Source: Marinobacter changyiensis (GTDB lineage: Bacteria > Pseudomonadota > Gammaproteobacteria > Pseudomonadales > Oleiphilaceae). Taken from it: a stretch of 64,000 nucleotides of DNA. Made by a program: the position numbers and the translations under genes. Shown piece by piece: positions 1 through 8,689 of the stretch (position 1 is the first letter of the stretch; each line of letters opens with the position of its first letter). Under the pieces are notes generated by a model. It ran no database searches. It was not told the origin of the DNA and saw only the letters and a list, made by a program, of their open reading frames with translations. The DNA lies in the NCBI RefSeq assembly GCF_009193265.1, contig NZ_VZZZ01000002.1, positions 1 to 64,000 on the forward strand, in the 5' to 3' direction.

Positions 1-115
1 CTGACGACCATAGCGGTCTGGAACCACCTGATCCCATCCCGAACTCAGCAGTGAAACAGATCAGCGCCGATGGTAGTGTGGCTTCTGCCCATGTGAGAGT
101 AGGTCATCGTCAGGC
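1..115 (+). rRNA. rrf: 5S ribosomal RNA (5' end cut by window edge)
   Basis: The conserved 5S core is plain: the CCGAACTCAG block near 40-49, GTGAAACA after it, and GCGCCGATGGTAGTGTGG in the second half. The 5' CTGACGA pairs with TCGTCAG at 107-113 to form helix I. The GC at 114-115 has no partner inside the window, so one or two 5' bases probably lie outside. This should be the last gene of an rRNA operon; no tRNA follows before the terminator. Confidence 0.95.
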
Positions 116-128
116 TCTTAATACCCGA

Positions 129-159
129 ACCCCCGCCAGGAGACTGGCGGGGGTTTTTT
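129..159 (+). terminator. Rho-independent terminator of the rRNA operon
   Basis: An 11-bp perfect stem (ACCCCCGCCAG with CTGGCGGGGGT), a GAGA tetraloop and six T residues lie 14 bases after the 5S end. Confidence 0.93.
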
Positions 160-221
160 AGTTGGGGGGAAAAAGGGCGTGATTATCATGAGGCATCCTG
201 AGGGGAACCTGACCTGATGGA

Positions 222-230
222 TGATATACT
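222..230 (+). promoter_or_regulatory. Candidate extended -10 promoter for holD-rimI
   Basis: TGATATACT fits an extended -10 (TGN plus TATACT). No good -35 is visible at 16-18 bp. It lies about 70 bases before the first gene and after the rRNA terminator, where a new promoter is expected. Confidence 0.45.
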
Positions 231-298
231 GCTGCGAAACACTGTAACGATTAAAGTCAGAGCAAGACCGCCCGTAACACAAAGATCGAGATGATCTC

Positions 299-1132
299 AT
301 GCCTTTAGAAACAGAAGCCCAGCGTCAGTTTTATCTTGGTGTAGCGGGTATTCAGCTGTGGTACGCACGCAAACCCCAGCCTGGTGCTGCTCCCAGCCCT
401 GATTTCGATTTCGGAGAAGTCGTTGGTGCCGATCCTCTGGCCCTAGCGCCGGGGCCTAAGGGCCCGCAGCCTTTAGAACGACTGGGTTCTGACGAGGGGC
501 TCGCCCGAGTTCAGGGGTTGATGAAGCAGGTTGAAGGGGCGCGCCGGTCAGTCGACGACAAGGTGGCTGAGAAAGTGCCGGTGGCTCTGTCCACCATATC
601 TCCTGAGGTAGCGACGGAAAATGAAGACAGAGTGTTATCGGCTGAGACGCCCGATAATAACCCGTTACCGGTCGGCCGTCTGGCTGAAGCGTCGGTAAGG
701 TCCAGCCTTTCTGCAAACCTGAAGGTGTGGGTAACTGAGTCGTTTGTAATGGTTTGCGCGGTTTCTTCTGATACCAGTGTTCAGTTACAGGAGAACCTGG
801 CGACCAATATCCTGCGGGCGATGGGGCAATCTGTCAAAGCCTCTCAGACCTTCATGTGGCCAGTTTTCGGCAATCCTGTGGTGCCGGGCAACGACGCTGA
901 AGGTTTTCGTCAAGTGCTGGCAGATTTTGCCAGGGATCACACCGGGAAGAAGTTTCTGGGGCTGGGGCTGCTCTCTGACGAGCCTTATGAAGCCAGGGCC
1001 GAGTGGCTGAAAAGCGCATTTGGTTCCTTGCAGGTTGATTATCCCTATGGACTTGCGGGGATTGCGACAGATCCGGAACGAAAGCGGAGCTTGTGGGCTG
1101 AGCTGAAACCCCTGTTGAGCAGAAATGGGTGA
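299..1132 (+). CDS. holD: HolD-like DNA polymerase III psi subunit, enlarged form
   Basis: The probable role is the psi subunit of the clamp-loader complex, which bridges the tau/gamma subunits to chi and so to SSB. The N-terminus (LGVAGIQLW at residues 13-21, then RKPQPGA at 24-30) resembles the E. coli HolD start (LGITQW followed by RRPGA), the segment that contacts the clamp loader. The C-terminal part ends in a SLWAELKPLL-like helix recalling the ALWQQI end of HolD. At 277 residues it is about twice the E. coli protein; the middle (about 45-130) is proline- and acid-rich and probably disordered. It sits directly upstream of rimI, overlapping it by 8 bases, just as holD precedes rimI in E. 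coli. Enlarged, hard-to-detect psi subunits are known in pseudomonads. The assignment rests on the N-terminal motif and synteny; overall similarity is weak. Confidence 0.62.
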   Translation: MPLETEAQRQFYLGVAGIQLWYARKPQPGAAPSPDFDFGEVVGADPLALAPGPKGPQPLERLGSDEGLARVQGLMKQVEGARRSVDDKVAEKVPVALSTISPEVATENEDRVLSAETPDNNPLPVGRLAEASVRSSLSANLKVWVTESFVMVCAVSSDTSVQLQENLATNILRAMGQSVKASQTFMWPVFGNPVVPGNDAEGFRQVLADFARDHTGKKFLGLGLLSDEPYEARAEWLKSAFGSLQVDYPYGLAGIATDPERKRSLWAELKPLLSRNG

Positions 1133-1619
1133 GATATTGGTGAGAGAGGATTGTCAGCATTCACTTACCTCCGGGCGTAATGTACGGCCGCTTTCGACGG
1201 CTGATATGGGGCCGGTGATGAAGCTGGAACTACAGAGTTACTCCCACCCCTGGGCTGAGACTGTATTCCTTGACTGCTTCAAGCCGAACTATCGTCTTTG
1301 GGCGCTCGATCAGGGGGGCGAGCTGATTGGCTATGCCGTCGTTGCGTACCTTTTTGACGAGGCCCACGTACTGAATCTCTGTACTGGCCCGGCGCACCGA
1401 CGAACTGGTGCGGCCCGTCTTTTGCTTCGGCATCTGGTCACTGCAGCAGCTCACGACAGTATGTGTCGGATGATTCTGGAGGTGCGTAAAAGCAATCACG
1501 CCGCAATCAATCTTTATATCCACGAAGGTTTTGAGCCTGTTGGAGCGCGCCCAGGTTACTATCCGGCAGCAGGCGGACGTGAAGATGCCTGCGTGATGGC
1601 GTTACCTCTGCTTATCTGA
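1125..1619 (+). CDS. rimI: Ribosomal protein S18 alanine N-acetyltransferase RimI
   Basis: This GNAT-fold acetyltransferase is expected to acetylate the N-terminal alanine of ribosomal protein S18 using acetyl-CoA. Visible signatures are the VRPLSTADM first strand and helix, the acetyl-CoA pyrophosphate loop region (HRRTGAARLLL), and the RimI-type ending LEVRKSNHAAINLYIHEGFE followed by GARPGYY. Length (164) is slightly above the usual 148-160 because of the N-terminus. The first ATG overlaps the previous gene by 8 bases; GTG codons within the next 20 bases are alternative starts. The TatD/RF3 neighbourhood matches the E. coli holD-rimI-prfC region, but without yjjG between rimI and prfC. Confidence 0.9.
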   Translation: MGEILVREDCQHSLTSGRNVRPLSTADMGPVMKLELQSYSHPWAETVFLDCFKPNYRLWALDQGGELIGYAVVAYLFDEAHVLNLCTGPAHRRTGAARLLLRHLVTAAAHDSMCRMILEVRKSNHAAINLYIHEGFEPVGARPGYYPAAGGREDACVMALPLLI

Positions 1620-1643
1620 TTCGCGTATTGGTGGGCCAAAATC

Positions 1644-1649
1644 TATAAT
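1644..1649 (+). promoter_or_regulatory. Possible -10 element before prfC
   Basis: A perfect TATAAT lies 41 bases before the prfC start in a short AT-rich gap. No convincing -35 is seen at the right distance, so this is a weak call. Confidence 0.3.
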
Positions 1650-1689
1650 AGGTGCCTAAACAATTTACCAGTCCAGGCTATTTTAAACT

Positions 1690-3270
1690 ATGTCCAACCT
1701 AGCCAAGGAAGTCGGCAAACGTCGCACTTTCGCTATTATTTCACACCCCGATGCCGGTAAAACTACCATCACTGAAAAGGTGCTGCTGTTAGGTCAGGCT
1801 ATCCAGAAAGCGGGCACAGTAAAGGGCAAGAAGTCCGGCCAGCATGCCAAGTCTGACTGGATGGAAATGGAGAAAGAGCGTGGCATCTCTGTCACCACCT
1901 CGGTGATGCAGTTTCCTTACCATGGCTGTCTCGTTAACTTGCTGGACACTCCCGGCCACGCAGACTTCTCCGAGGACACCTATCGGACACTGACAGCAGT
2001 AGACTCCTGCCTGATGGTAATTGACAGTGCCAAGGGCGTTGAGGAGCGGACAATAAAATTAATGGAGGTCACCCGGCTGAGGGACACGCCGATACTGACG
2101 TTCATGAACAAACTTGACCGGGAAGTCCGGGACCCCGTTGAGTTGATGGACGAAGTGGAAGAGGTATTGAATATCGCCTGTTCACCGGTTACCTGGCCGA
2201 TCGGTATGGGTAAGAATTTCAAGGGCATTTATCACCTGCTGCGGGATGAAATTATCCTTTATAAATCCGGTCAAGGTCACATGATCCAGGAAGAGCGTAT
2301 CTTCAAAGGTCTTGATAATCCCGAGCTGGAAGTGGCGATCGGTGGCTATGCGGCCGAACTGAGGGATGAGATTGAGCTGGTTAAAGGAGCCTCCCATGAG
2401 TTCAATCAGGAAGAGTTTTTGGCGGGTCGGCTGACACCTGTGTTCTTTGGTACCGCATTGGGCAACTTTGGCGTAGATCACATGCTTGATGGGCTGGTGG
2501 ATTGGGCGCCGCCGCCTCAGCCCAGGGCGACCGACCAGCGCCTTGTGTCGCCTATGGATCCGGCATTTACAGGTTTTGTGTTCAAGATTCAGGCAAACAT
2601 GGACCCACAACATCGGGATCGCGTCGCGTTCATGCGGATAGTTTCTGGTAAATACGAGCAGGGAATGAAGGCCAAGCATGTTCGAATCGGTAAGGAGGTC
2701 CGGTTTTCGGATGCGTTGACCTTCATGGCAGGCGATCGCGAGCACGCAGAAGAAGCCTTTGCTGGAGACATTATTGGTTTGCACAACCACGGTACGATCC
2801 AGCTCGGGGACACCTTTACTTCAGGTGAAGACATGAAGTTCAAAGGTATCCCTAACTTCGCGCCTGAATTATTCCGTCGTATTCGCCTCAAGGATCCACT
2901 CAAGGCAAAGCAGCTTCAAAAAGGGCTGGTGCAGCTGTCCGAAGAGGGTGCGGTGCAGGTCTTCCGTCCACTCAAGAACAACGACCTTATTGTCGGGGCC
3001 GTGGGTGTACTGCAGTTCGACGTGGTGGTTAGCCGCCTGAAAAGTGAGTATAAAGTTGAAGCGGTGTACGAGCCGGTGAACGTTGCAACTGCACGCTGGG
3101 TAACCAGTACAGACGCCCGGAAACTTGATGATTTCCAGCGTAAGGCCAACGACTTTCTGGCCCTCGATGGCAGCGACCAGCTGGCTTATATTGCGCCCAC
3201 CATGGTTAATCTCCAGTTGGCACAGGAGCGCCATCCAGATATCCAGTTCCACAAAACGCGGGAGCACTGA
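1690..3270 (+). CDS. prfC: Peptide chain release factor 3
   Basis: RF3 is the translational GTPase that recycles RF1 and RF2 from the ribosome after peptide release. The P-loop HPDAGKTT is at residues 19-26, DTPGHADF (G3) follows at about 85-92, and NKLDRE (G4) at about 140; domains II and III fill the rest. Length (526) matches the family (E. coli 529). The ATG at 1690 begins the typical [20 protein letters not shown] start. There is no strong Shine-Dalgarno sequence. A gap of 17 bases separates it from the TatD-family gene downstream, so the two are probably cotranscribed. Confidence 0.97.
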   Translation: MSNLAKEVGKRRTFAIISHPDAGKTTITEKVLLLGQAIQKAGTVKGKKSGQHAKSDWMEMEKERGISVTTSVMQFPYHGCLVNLLDTPGHADFSEDTYRTLTAVDSCLMVIDSAKGVEERTIKLMEVTRLRDTPILTFMNKLDREVRDPVELMDEVEEVLNIACSPVTWPIGMGKNFKGIYHLLRDEIILYKSGQGHMIQEERIFKGLDNPELEVAIGGYAAELRDEIELVKGASHEFNQEEFLAGRLTPVFFGTALGNFGVDHMLDGLVDWAPPPQPRATDQRLVSPMDPAFTGFVFKIQANMDPQHRDRVAFMRIVSGKYEQGMKAKHVRIGKEVRFSDALTFMAGDREHAEEAFAGDIIGLHNHGTIQLGDTFTSGEDMKFKGIPNFAPELFRRIRLKDPLKAKQLQKGLVQLSEEGAVQVFRPLKNNDLIVGAVGVLQFDVVVSRLKSEYKVEAVYEPVNVATARWVTSTDARKLDDFQRKANDFLALDGSDQLAYIAPTMVNLQLAQERHPDIQFHKTREH

Positions 3271-3287
3271 GTCAGGAGCTGATTAGT

Positions 3288-4055
3288 ATGGGATTGGTGG
3301 ATGCACATTGCCATTTTGATTTCTCCGTCTTCGATGGTCGGCGAGAGGAAATACTGGCTCGCGTGCGGGCGGCGGGTGTGTCGGACATCGTCATACCGGG
3401 AGTTCGCCGCAGGGACTGGGAGAGGGTAGAGAAAACGGCCCTCGCCCAGGCAGGATTGCATTATTGTCTGGGGATACATCCCTGGTATGTAGGGGAACAT
3501 GTTCCCGAGGACCTGGATGCGCTGCGCGATTTTTTGTCAACGGCATCCCCGCGATGTGTTGCACTTGGAGAATGCGGCCTTGATCGCCTGAAGGGCAACC
3601 TGTCGGAGCAGCAGCCCTGGTTTGAGGCACAGATAGCGATAGCGCAGGAGCTTGGTTTACCGCTGGTAGTCCACTCGGTAAAAACTCACGATGAAGTGGC
3701 AGCGACACTGAAGCGCAAACGTTTTTCCGGTCCGGTTCTGATTCACGGTTTCTCAGGTAGTGAGGAGCAAGGACGCAAGCTGGTTCAGCTTGGCTGCTTT
3801 ATCGGCATTGGGGGTGTGATTACCCACGAGCGTGCCCGAAAGACCCGCGCCACAGTCGCCGCGCTTCCGCTGGAGTCGCTTGTGGCGGAGACTGATGCGC
3901 CGGATATGGCACCTGCAGGAGTGCTCAAAGGGCGCAACTCCCCGGAGTATCTACCCCGGATTATCGATGCCCTTGCAGAGCTGCGCTCCGAGCCGAAAGG
4001 GGTTCTGCTGGCCGCCCTGGAGGTCAATGTGAGGCGACTTTTCCCTTGGCCGTAA
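3288..4055 (+). CDS. yjjV: TatD-family metal-dependent hydrolase, YjjV type
   Basis: A TIM-barrel metal-dependent deoxyribonuclease-like hydrolase. All family metal ligands are present in order: HCH at residues 7-9, the glutamate of GECGLD, the histidine of VVHSVKTHDE, the histidine of HGFSGS, and the aspartate of AETDAPD. Details such as HSVKTHDE, GGVITHERARKTR and LEVNVRRLF match YjjV rather than TatD or YcfH. The 255-residue length is normal. E. coli yjjV is also found a few genes after prfC. The physiological substrate is not known; DNase activity is inferred from relatives. Confidence 0.88.
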   Translation: MGLVDAHCHFDFSVFDGRREEILARVRAAGVSDIVIPGVRRRDWERVEKTALAQAGLHYCLGIHPWYVGEHVPEDLDALRDFLSTASPRCVALGECGLDRLKGNLSEQQPWFEAQIAIAQELGLPLVVHSVKTHDEVAATLKRKRFSGPVLIHGFSGSEEQGRKLVQLGCFIGIGGVITHERARKTRATVAALPLESLVAETDAPDMAPAGVLKGRNSPEYLPRIIDALAELRSEPKGVLLAALEVNVRRLFPWP

Positions 4056-4083
4056 GTGAAAGTCGAAACCATGCTAGACAGGG

Positions 4084-4112
4084 TTGGATTTCTGAAGTAG
4101 TTCGGATATACT
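4084..4112 (+). promoter_or_regulatory. sigma-70 promoter of rplM-rpsI
   Basis: TTGGAT at 4084-4089 and TATACT at 4107-4112 are separated by exactly 17 bp. The bases right after the -10 are GC-rich (CGCGCCC), the discriminator type common on stringently controlled ribosomal-protein promoters. Transcription would begin about 145 bases before rplM, leaving a long leader. Confidence 0.7.
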
Positions 4113-4195
4113 TCGCGCCCTGGCTTTTCAAGGCGTTGTCATCAACCCAGCCCCGATTGATGGCTATGCCGACTAACTAACAGGTCAAAAGTCCT

Positions 4196-4230
4196 CACCG
4201 AGCGCAGCGCGCCTGTCGGTGGTGGTTTTT
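4196..4230 (+). promoter_or_regulatory. Terminator-like hairpin in the rplM leader
   Basis: CACCGA (4196-4201) pairs with TCGGTG (4216-4221); the loop holds a further GCGC self-complement, and a run ending in five T follows. It lies between the promoter and the rplM start, so it may act as an attenuator or as a binding site in L13 autoregulation, which is known for the E. coli rplM-rpsI operon. No direct evidence here. Confidence 0.4.
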
Positions 4231-4263
4231 AACGTTTCTTATATAGCGTTCAAGGCGGAATCA

Positions 4264-4692
4264 ATGAAGACTCTGAGTGCGAAACCAGAAACCGTAAAAC
4301 GTGACTGGTACGTTGTAGACGCAGCCGGCAAGACGCTGGGTCGTCTGTCAACCGAGATCGCCCGTCGTCTGCGGGGCAAGCATAAGCCTGAGTACACCCC
4401 CCATGTAGACACCGGCGATTATATTGTTGTTATCAATGCCGGTCAGGTACGGGTTACAGGCAAGAAATCATCTGACAAGATTTATTACAGTCATACCGGC
4501 TTTCCGGGTGGTATCAAATCCATCAGCTTTGAAAAGCTGATCGACAAGGCGCCTGAGCAGGTCATCGAGCATTCCGTCAAAGGTATGCTTCCGAGGGGCC
4601 CTCTGGGTCGCGCCATGTTCAAAAAGCTTAAAATCTATGCCGGTGCTGAGCATCCTCATGCAGCCCAGCAGCCCAAAGAACTCGATATTTAA
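4264..4692 (+). CDS. rplM: 50S ribosomal protein L13
   Basis: L13 is an early-assembly protein of the large subunit. The start chosen is the ATG at 4264, giving [20 protein letters not shown] and the standard 142 residues; it is preceded by a good AAGGCGGA Shine-Dalgarno. An in-frame ATG 45 bases upstream would add residues unlike the family. The conserved [21 protein letters not shown] and [10 protein letters not shown] segments are all present. It is cotranscribed with rpsI 12 bases downstream, the usual pair. Confidence 0.98.
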   Translation: MKTLSAKPETVKRDWYVVDAAGKTLGRLSTEIARRLRGKHKPEYTPHVDTGDYIVVINAGQVRVTGKKSSDKIYYSHTGFPGGIKSISFEKLIDKAPEQVIEHSVKGMLPRGPLGRAMFKKLKIYAGAEHPHAAQQPKELDI

Positions 4693-4704
4693 CGGAAGGC
4701 GGAT

Positions 4705-5097
4705 ATGTCTGTAACACAAAATTACGGTACGGGTCGCCGCAAGACATCCACGGCTCGAGTTTTTATCAAGCCTGGAAGCGGCAACATCTCTATCAATGGT
4801 CGTACCATTGAGGATTTCTTCGGTCGTGAGACGCTGCGCATGATTGTGCGCCAGCCGCTGGTTTTGGCGGAGTCTTCTGATCGGTTTGATATCAAGGTAA
4901 CGGTTCTGGGTGGTGGGATAAGCGGCCAGGCTGGCGCTATTCGTCACGGACTCACCCGTGCTCTGATGGATTATGACGAGACACTCCGCCCAGCACTGCG
5001 TAAAGCGGGTTATGTTACTCGCGATGCTCGGGAAGTTGAGCGTAAGAAAGTGGGTCTGCGTAAGGCGCGTAAGCGTCCTCAGTACTCCAAGCGTTAA
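4705..5097 (+). CDS. rpsI: 30S ribosomal protein S9
   Basis: S9 is a small-subunit protein whose C-terminal tail reaches the P-site tRNA. The 130-residue length and the sequence, including [14 protein letters not shown] at the start and the terminal RKRPQYSKR with its invariant final arginine, are standard. It ends 23 bases before a strong terminator, closing the rplM-rpsI operon. Confidence 0.98.
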   Translation: MSVTQNYGTGRRKTSTARVFIKPGSGNISINGRTIEDFFGRETLRMIVRQPLVLAESSDRFDIKVTVLGGGISGQAGAIRHGLTRALMDYDETLRPALRKAGYVTRDAREVERKKVGLRKARKRPQYSKR

Positions 5098-5120
5098 TTG
5101 GCGCCTGGATCGGATCCGGA

Positions 5121-5146
5121 ACCCGGCACCATGCCGGGTTTTTTTT
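5121..5146 (+). terminator. Rho-independent terminator after rpsI
   Basis: ACCCGGCA pairs with TGCCGGGT around a three-base loop, followed by eight T. Confidence 0.93.
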
Positions 5147-5186
5147 GGCCTTAATTATCGACGGCAGCTAAGCCATGCATGTTCCC

Positions 5187-5239
5187 AAAGGCGTTTATGG
5201 CGCCTTTCTTACTTGTAAGACAGGGGTAATTTCATTACC
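5187..5239 (+). promoter_or_regulatory. Two small inverted repeats upstream of petA
   Basis: AAAGGCG (5187-5193) pairs with CGCCTTT (5201-5207), and GGTAAT-TTC-ATTACC (5225-5239) is a perfect 15-bp palindrome. A weak promoter-like pair, TTGTAA at 5213-5218 and TACCAT at 5236-5241 with 17 bp between, brackets the second repeat, so that repeat could be an operator on the petABC promoter. The first could be a second weak terminator. Function is unproven. Confidence 0.35.
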
Positions 5240-5334
5240 ATTTGGGCCGTTTATCTTTTTGGATTTTGAAGTCCTTTTCGATGCGTGACGGCCGACCTGG
5301 CCGGTTACGTGTTGCCTGATGGGAGAGAACCATA

Positions 5335-5928
5335 ATGAATAATGGCGACGTGAACCAGAGCCGACGCCGGTTTCTGATCGGTGCGACATCGGTTGTAGGT
5401 GGAGTCGGCGTCGTCGGTGCGGCTGTTCCTTTTGTGGCGTCCTGGAATCCCAGTGCCAAGGCAGAAGCAGCGGGTGCACCGGTAACCGTCAATATCAGCA
5501 AAGTAGAGCCTGGTCAGCAGATCACTGTGGAGTGGCGCGGTCAGCCAGTCTGGATTATTCGCCGTACCCCGGAAATGCTGGAGGGTATCGAGAAGCTTAA
5601 TGATGTGGTCAGAGATCCCCAGTCGGAGGAGGCAACACAGCCCGAGTACATTGATGGAATCTACCGTGCCCTGAAGGACGAATTCGGGATTTATGTGGGT
5701 ATCTGTACTCACCTTGGGTGCTCTCCCAAATACCGTCCTGAAGTTGCTCCAGTGGATTTGGGAGAAGAGTGGCTAGGTGGCTTTTACTGTGCCTGCCATG
5801 GTTCTCGTTACGACTTGGCGGGCCGTGTATACGAAAGCCAGCCAGCACCAGCGAATCTTGTGGTGCCACCCTATCGCTATGACGACGATAACACCGTTAC
5901 CGTCGGGCTGGATCCGGAGGCTGCATAA
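5335..5928 (+). CDS. petA: Ubiquinol-cytochrome c reductase, Rieske iron-sulfur subunit
   Basis: The Rieske protein of the cytochrome bc1 complex passes one electron from ubiquinol to cytochrome c1. The N-terminus carries a twin-arginine signal-anchor (SRRRFLIGA, then a glycine-rich hydrophobic helix) for Tat export of the folded protein. The 2Fe-2S ligands are CTHLGC and CACHGS, with the disulfide cysteines in place. The 197-residue length is typical. First gene of petABC; the stop and the petB start share a base. Confidence 0.97.
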   Translation: MNNGDVNQSRRRFLIGATSVVGGVGVVGAAVPFVASWNPSAKAEAAGAPVTVNISKVEPGQQITVEWRGQPVWIIRRTPEMLEGIEKLNDVVRDPQSEEATQPEYIDGIYRALKDEFGIYVGICTHLGCSPKYRPEVAPVDLGEEWLGGFYCACHGSRYDLAGRVYESQPAPANLVVPPYRYDDDNTVTVGLDPEAA

Positions 5929-7160
5929 TGTCAAAAATTATTTCCTGGATAGATGAGCGGCTTCCGATTGTTGAGGCCTATAACAAGCACCTTGGTAAGT
6001 ACTACGCGCCAAAGAACTTTAACCTCTGGTACTTCTTTGGTTCGCTAGCCTTGCTGGTTCTCGTGAATCAACTGGTAACCGGTATCTGGTTAACCATGAG
6101 CTACAACCCGACGGGTGAGGGCGCCTTTGCCTCAGTCGAGTACATCATGCGTGATGTCGAGTGGGGCTGGTTACTCCGTTACCTGCACTCAACAGGAGCA
6201 TCCGCCTTTTTTGTTGTGGTGTATTTGCACATGTTCCGTGGCCTTATGTACGGTTCCTACAAGAAGCCACGGGAACTGATCTGGCTTTTCGGCATGCTGA
6301 TTTACCTGGTGCTGATGGCTGAAGCGTTCATGGGTTATTTGCTGCCCTGGGGACAGATGTCGTACTGGGGTGCCCAGGTTATCGTTAACTTGTTTGGTGC
6401 AATTCCGATCATCGGTGAGGATCTATCGCTCTGGATTCGTGGTGATTATCTTATTTCCGGTATCACACTAAACCGGTTCTTTGCGCTGCATGTTGTGGCA
6501 CTTCCGATCGTATTATTAGGCCTAGTGGTTCTTCACATCCTGGCGTTGCATGAAGTGGGTTCAAACAATCCTGACGGTATCGATATCAAGAAGAACAAGG
6601 ATGAGAACGGTATTCCGAAAGACGGTATCCCTTTCCACCCTTACTACACTGTCCACGATCTGGTGGGGGTTGGTGTCTTCCTGTTTGTTTTCTGCATCGT
6701 CGTATTTTTCTTCCCCGAGATGGGTGGCCTGTTCCTTGAGAAACCGAACTTTGAACCGGCAAATCCTCTCAAGACGCCGGATCACATTGCACCTGTCTGG
6801 TACTTTACGCCGTTCTATGCGATGTTGCGGGCGGTGACGGTGAATCTCTTCGGTCTTGATGCCAAGTTCTGGGGCGTTGTGGTCATGGGCGGAGCCATTG
6901 CGATCCTGTTTGTACTTCCCTGGCTGGATCGGAGTCCGGTCAGATCAATGCGTTATAAAGGTATGATAAGCAAAGTTGCGCTGGGTATTTTCGTGGTCAG
7001 CTTCATCATCCTGGGTTATCTCGGTATTGTACCGGCGACTGAAGGTAAAACACTGCTCGCTCAAGTCCTGACGACGTTCTACTTTTTGTACTTCATACTG
7101 ATGCCGTTCTACACGCGAATGGAGAAAACCAAGCCAGTACCAGAGAGGGTGACAGGATGA
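5928..7160 (+). CDS. petB: Ubiquinol-cytochrome c reductase, cytochrome b subunit
   Basis: This membrane subunit holds hemes bL and bH and both quinone sites of complex III. Heme-ligand histidines are seen in RYLHSTGAS and YLHMFRGL (helix B) and in ALHVVALP and LHILALHEVG (helix D). The Qo-site signature appears in the family form PDHIAPVWYF(T)PFY, close to the canonical PEW region. The 410 residues include a final C-terminal transmembrane helix, normal for proteobacteria that encode b and c1 as separate genes. It is translationally coupled at both ends. Confidence 0.97.
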   Translation: MSKIISWIDERLPIVEAYNKHLGKYYAPKNFNLWYFFGSLALLVLVNQLVTGIWLTMSYNPTGEGAFASVEYIMRDVEWGWLLRYLHSTGASAFFVVVYLHMFRGLMYGSYKKPRELIWLFGMLIYLVLMAEAFMGYLLPWGQMSYWGAQVIVNLFGAIPIIGEDLSLWIRGDYLISGITLNRFFALHVVALPIVLLGLVVLHILALHEVGSNNPDGIDIKKNKDENGIPKDGIPFHPYYTVHDLVGVGVFLFVFCIVVFFFPEMGGLFLEKPNFEPANPLKTPDHIAPVWYFTPFYAMLRAVTVNLFGLDAKFWGVVVMGGAIAILFVLPWLDRSPVRSMRYKGMISKVALGIFVVSFIILGYLGIVPATEGKTLLAQVLTTFYFLYFILMPFYTRMEKTKPVPERVTG

Positions 7161-7915
7161 TGAGGACGTTAATTCTCGGTGTTTATCTAACACTCCTGCC
7201 GATGTTTGCGTTGGCGGCTGCGCCGGGCGGAGCTTTGGACAGCATGACGGCCGATCACACCAACAAGGCGTCGCTTCAACGCGGTGCAGCCCTGTTCACC
7301 AACTACTGCATGGGTTGTCATTCGATGGAATACGCGCGGTACAAGCGCGTCGCCGATGATACGGGCATTCCTGTCGAGCTGTATGAAGAAAACCTGATAT
7401 TCACCGGTGCTAAAATCGGCGAGCTGATGAAAATCGGTATGAACAAGGACCAGGCGGCTAGCTGGTTTGGCAATCCGCCGCCGGACTTGACGTTGGAAGC
7501 CCGGTTGCGGGGTGAAGATTGGGTATATTCCTATCTGAGGGCTTTCTACAAAGATGACAGTCGTCCGCTAGGTGTTAATAATGTTGTTTTTCAAAATGTA
7601 GGCATGCCTCATGCCCTGATTGAGCTTCAGGGTCTGTGTGCCGTTGAGCCCAAGATCGGCGAGACATCCAGTATTGATCCATTGAGTGGGAACGAACGCA
7701 ACGCCGGCGTTTGCTCGCAGTGGGCAGTAGAAGGTTCGATGGAACCTGCCGAATTTGATCGCGCCATGTATGATCTGACCAACTTCCTGTCTTACATGGG
7801 AGATCCGGTCAAAGTGGAGCGTGAGCGTCTGGGTATCTTTGTGCTGATGTTCATTGCCATCTTCTTTGTGTTTGCGTTCCTGTTGAACAGAGAGTTCTGG
7901 AAAGACGTACACTGA
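7157..7915 (+). CDS. petC: Ubiquinol-cytochrome c reductase, cytochrome c1
   Basis: Cytochrome c1 accepts the electron from the Rieske centre. A Sec signal peptide (residues 1 to about 21, ending ALAAA) is followed by the c-type heme site CMGCH at residues 51-55, and a single transmembrane helix near the C-terminus (FVLMFIAIFFVFAFLL) anchors it to the periplasmic face. The 252-residue length is usual. Its ATG overlaps the petB stop, and a strong terminator follows, closing petABC. Confidence 0.96.
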   Translation: MMRTLILGVYLTLLPMFALAAAPGGALDSMTADHTNKASLQRGAALFTNYCMGCHSMEYARYKRVADDTGIPVELYEENLIFTGAKIGELMKIGMNKDQAASWFGNPPPDLTLEARLRGEDWVYSYLRAFYKDDSRPLGVNNVVFQNVGMPHALIELQGLCAVEPKIGETSSIDPLSGNERNAGVCSQWAVEGSMEPAEFDRAMYDLTNFLSYMGDPVKVERERLGIFVLMFIAIFFVFAFLLNREFWKDVH

Positions 7916-7946
7916 GGATTCGGGTATAATCTTTACTGCATTGTGT

Positions 7947-7978
7947 CCAGCGGGTCATGAATGACCCGCTGGTTTTTT
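7947..7978 (+). terminator. Rho-independent terminator after petC
   Basis: A perfect 12-bp inverted repeat (CCAGCGGGTCAT with ATGACCCGCTGG, GA between) is followed by six T. Confidence 0.93.
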
Positions 7979-8024
7979 GCGTTATGCGGTTTCATTTCGA
8001 TGTGTCTATTCGTGGGGTAGTTTT

Positions 8025-8654
8025 ATGGGCGTTGTGACCAAGCGGTCATCAATGACGTTTTTTTCGGATCCGGCCAGCCATTACAGCCACCGTGTCCGTA
8101 TCGTGCTCGCTGAGAAGGGCGTTACTGTCGATGTTGTGGATGTCGATCCAGACAACCCGCCCGGGGAGTTGGCCGATCTGAATCCGTACAACGCCTTGCC
8201 GACGTTGGTCGATCGTGATCTGGTTCTTTACGAGCCGAATATCATGATGGAGTATCTCGACGAGCGCTTTCCGCATCCGCCGTTGTTGCCGGTTTATCCT
8301 GTGGCACGGGCAAATAGCCGTCTGATGATTCACCGGATTCAGAAGGATTGGTGTGGTCTGGTAGATCAGATTCTGGCGCAGCCAAACCACAAGGCCTCCG
8401 AAGTTGCCCGAAAGGAGCTTCGTGAGAGTCTGTTGGCCACTGCGCCATTGTTTGGTGAAATGCCTTTTTTCCTGTCGGAAGAGTTTACGATTGTGGATTG
8501 CTGCATTGCTCCTATTCTCTGGCGTTTGCCTGCATTGGGTGTCGACCTGAGTGATAAGCAGGCCAAACCTGTGCAAAAGTATATGGACAAGATCTTCAGT
8601 CGTGAGGGGTTCAAGGCAAGCCTTTCTGATCTTGAGGAAGATATTCGCAATTGA
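8025..8654 (+). CDS. sspA: Stringent starvation protein A
   Basis: SspA is a glutathione-S-transferase-fold protein that binds RNA polymerase and modulates stationary-phase and acid-stress transcription; it lacks GST activity in E. coli. The start at 8025 gives [16 protein letters not shown], which aligns with the E. coli start; an upstream in-frame ATG would run into the preceding terminator. Landmarks are [28 protein letters not shown], and [23 protein letters not shown], which carries the family's conserved surface pocket PHP. It has 209 residues and is followed by sspB as usual. Confidence 0.95.
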   Translation: MGVVTKRSSMTFFSDPASHYSHRVRIVLAEKGVTVDVVDVDPDNPPGELADLNPYNALPTLVDRDLVLYEPNIMMEYLDERFPHPPLLPVYPVARANSRLMIHRIQKDWCGLVDQILAQPNHKASEVARKELRESLLATAPLFGEMPFFLSEEFTIVDCCIAPILWRLPALGVDLSDKQAKPVQKYMDKIFSREGFKASLSDLEEDIRN

Positions 8655-8689
8655 TATGCCTGGCATGATGTCGGGCCCAGGGGGATTGA

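Noticed and set aside
7925..7930. A perfect TATAAT between petC and its terminator
   Set aside because: No -35 at a usable distance, and transcription would run at once into the petC terminator, so a promoter or small RNA is unlikely.
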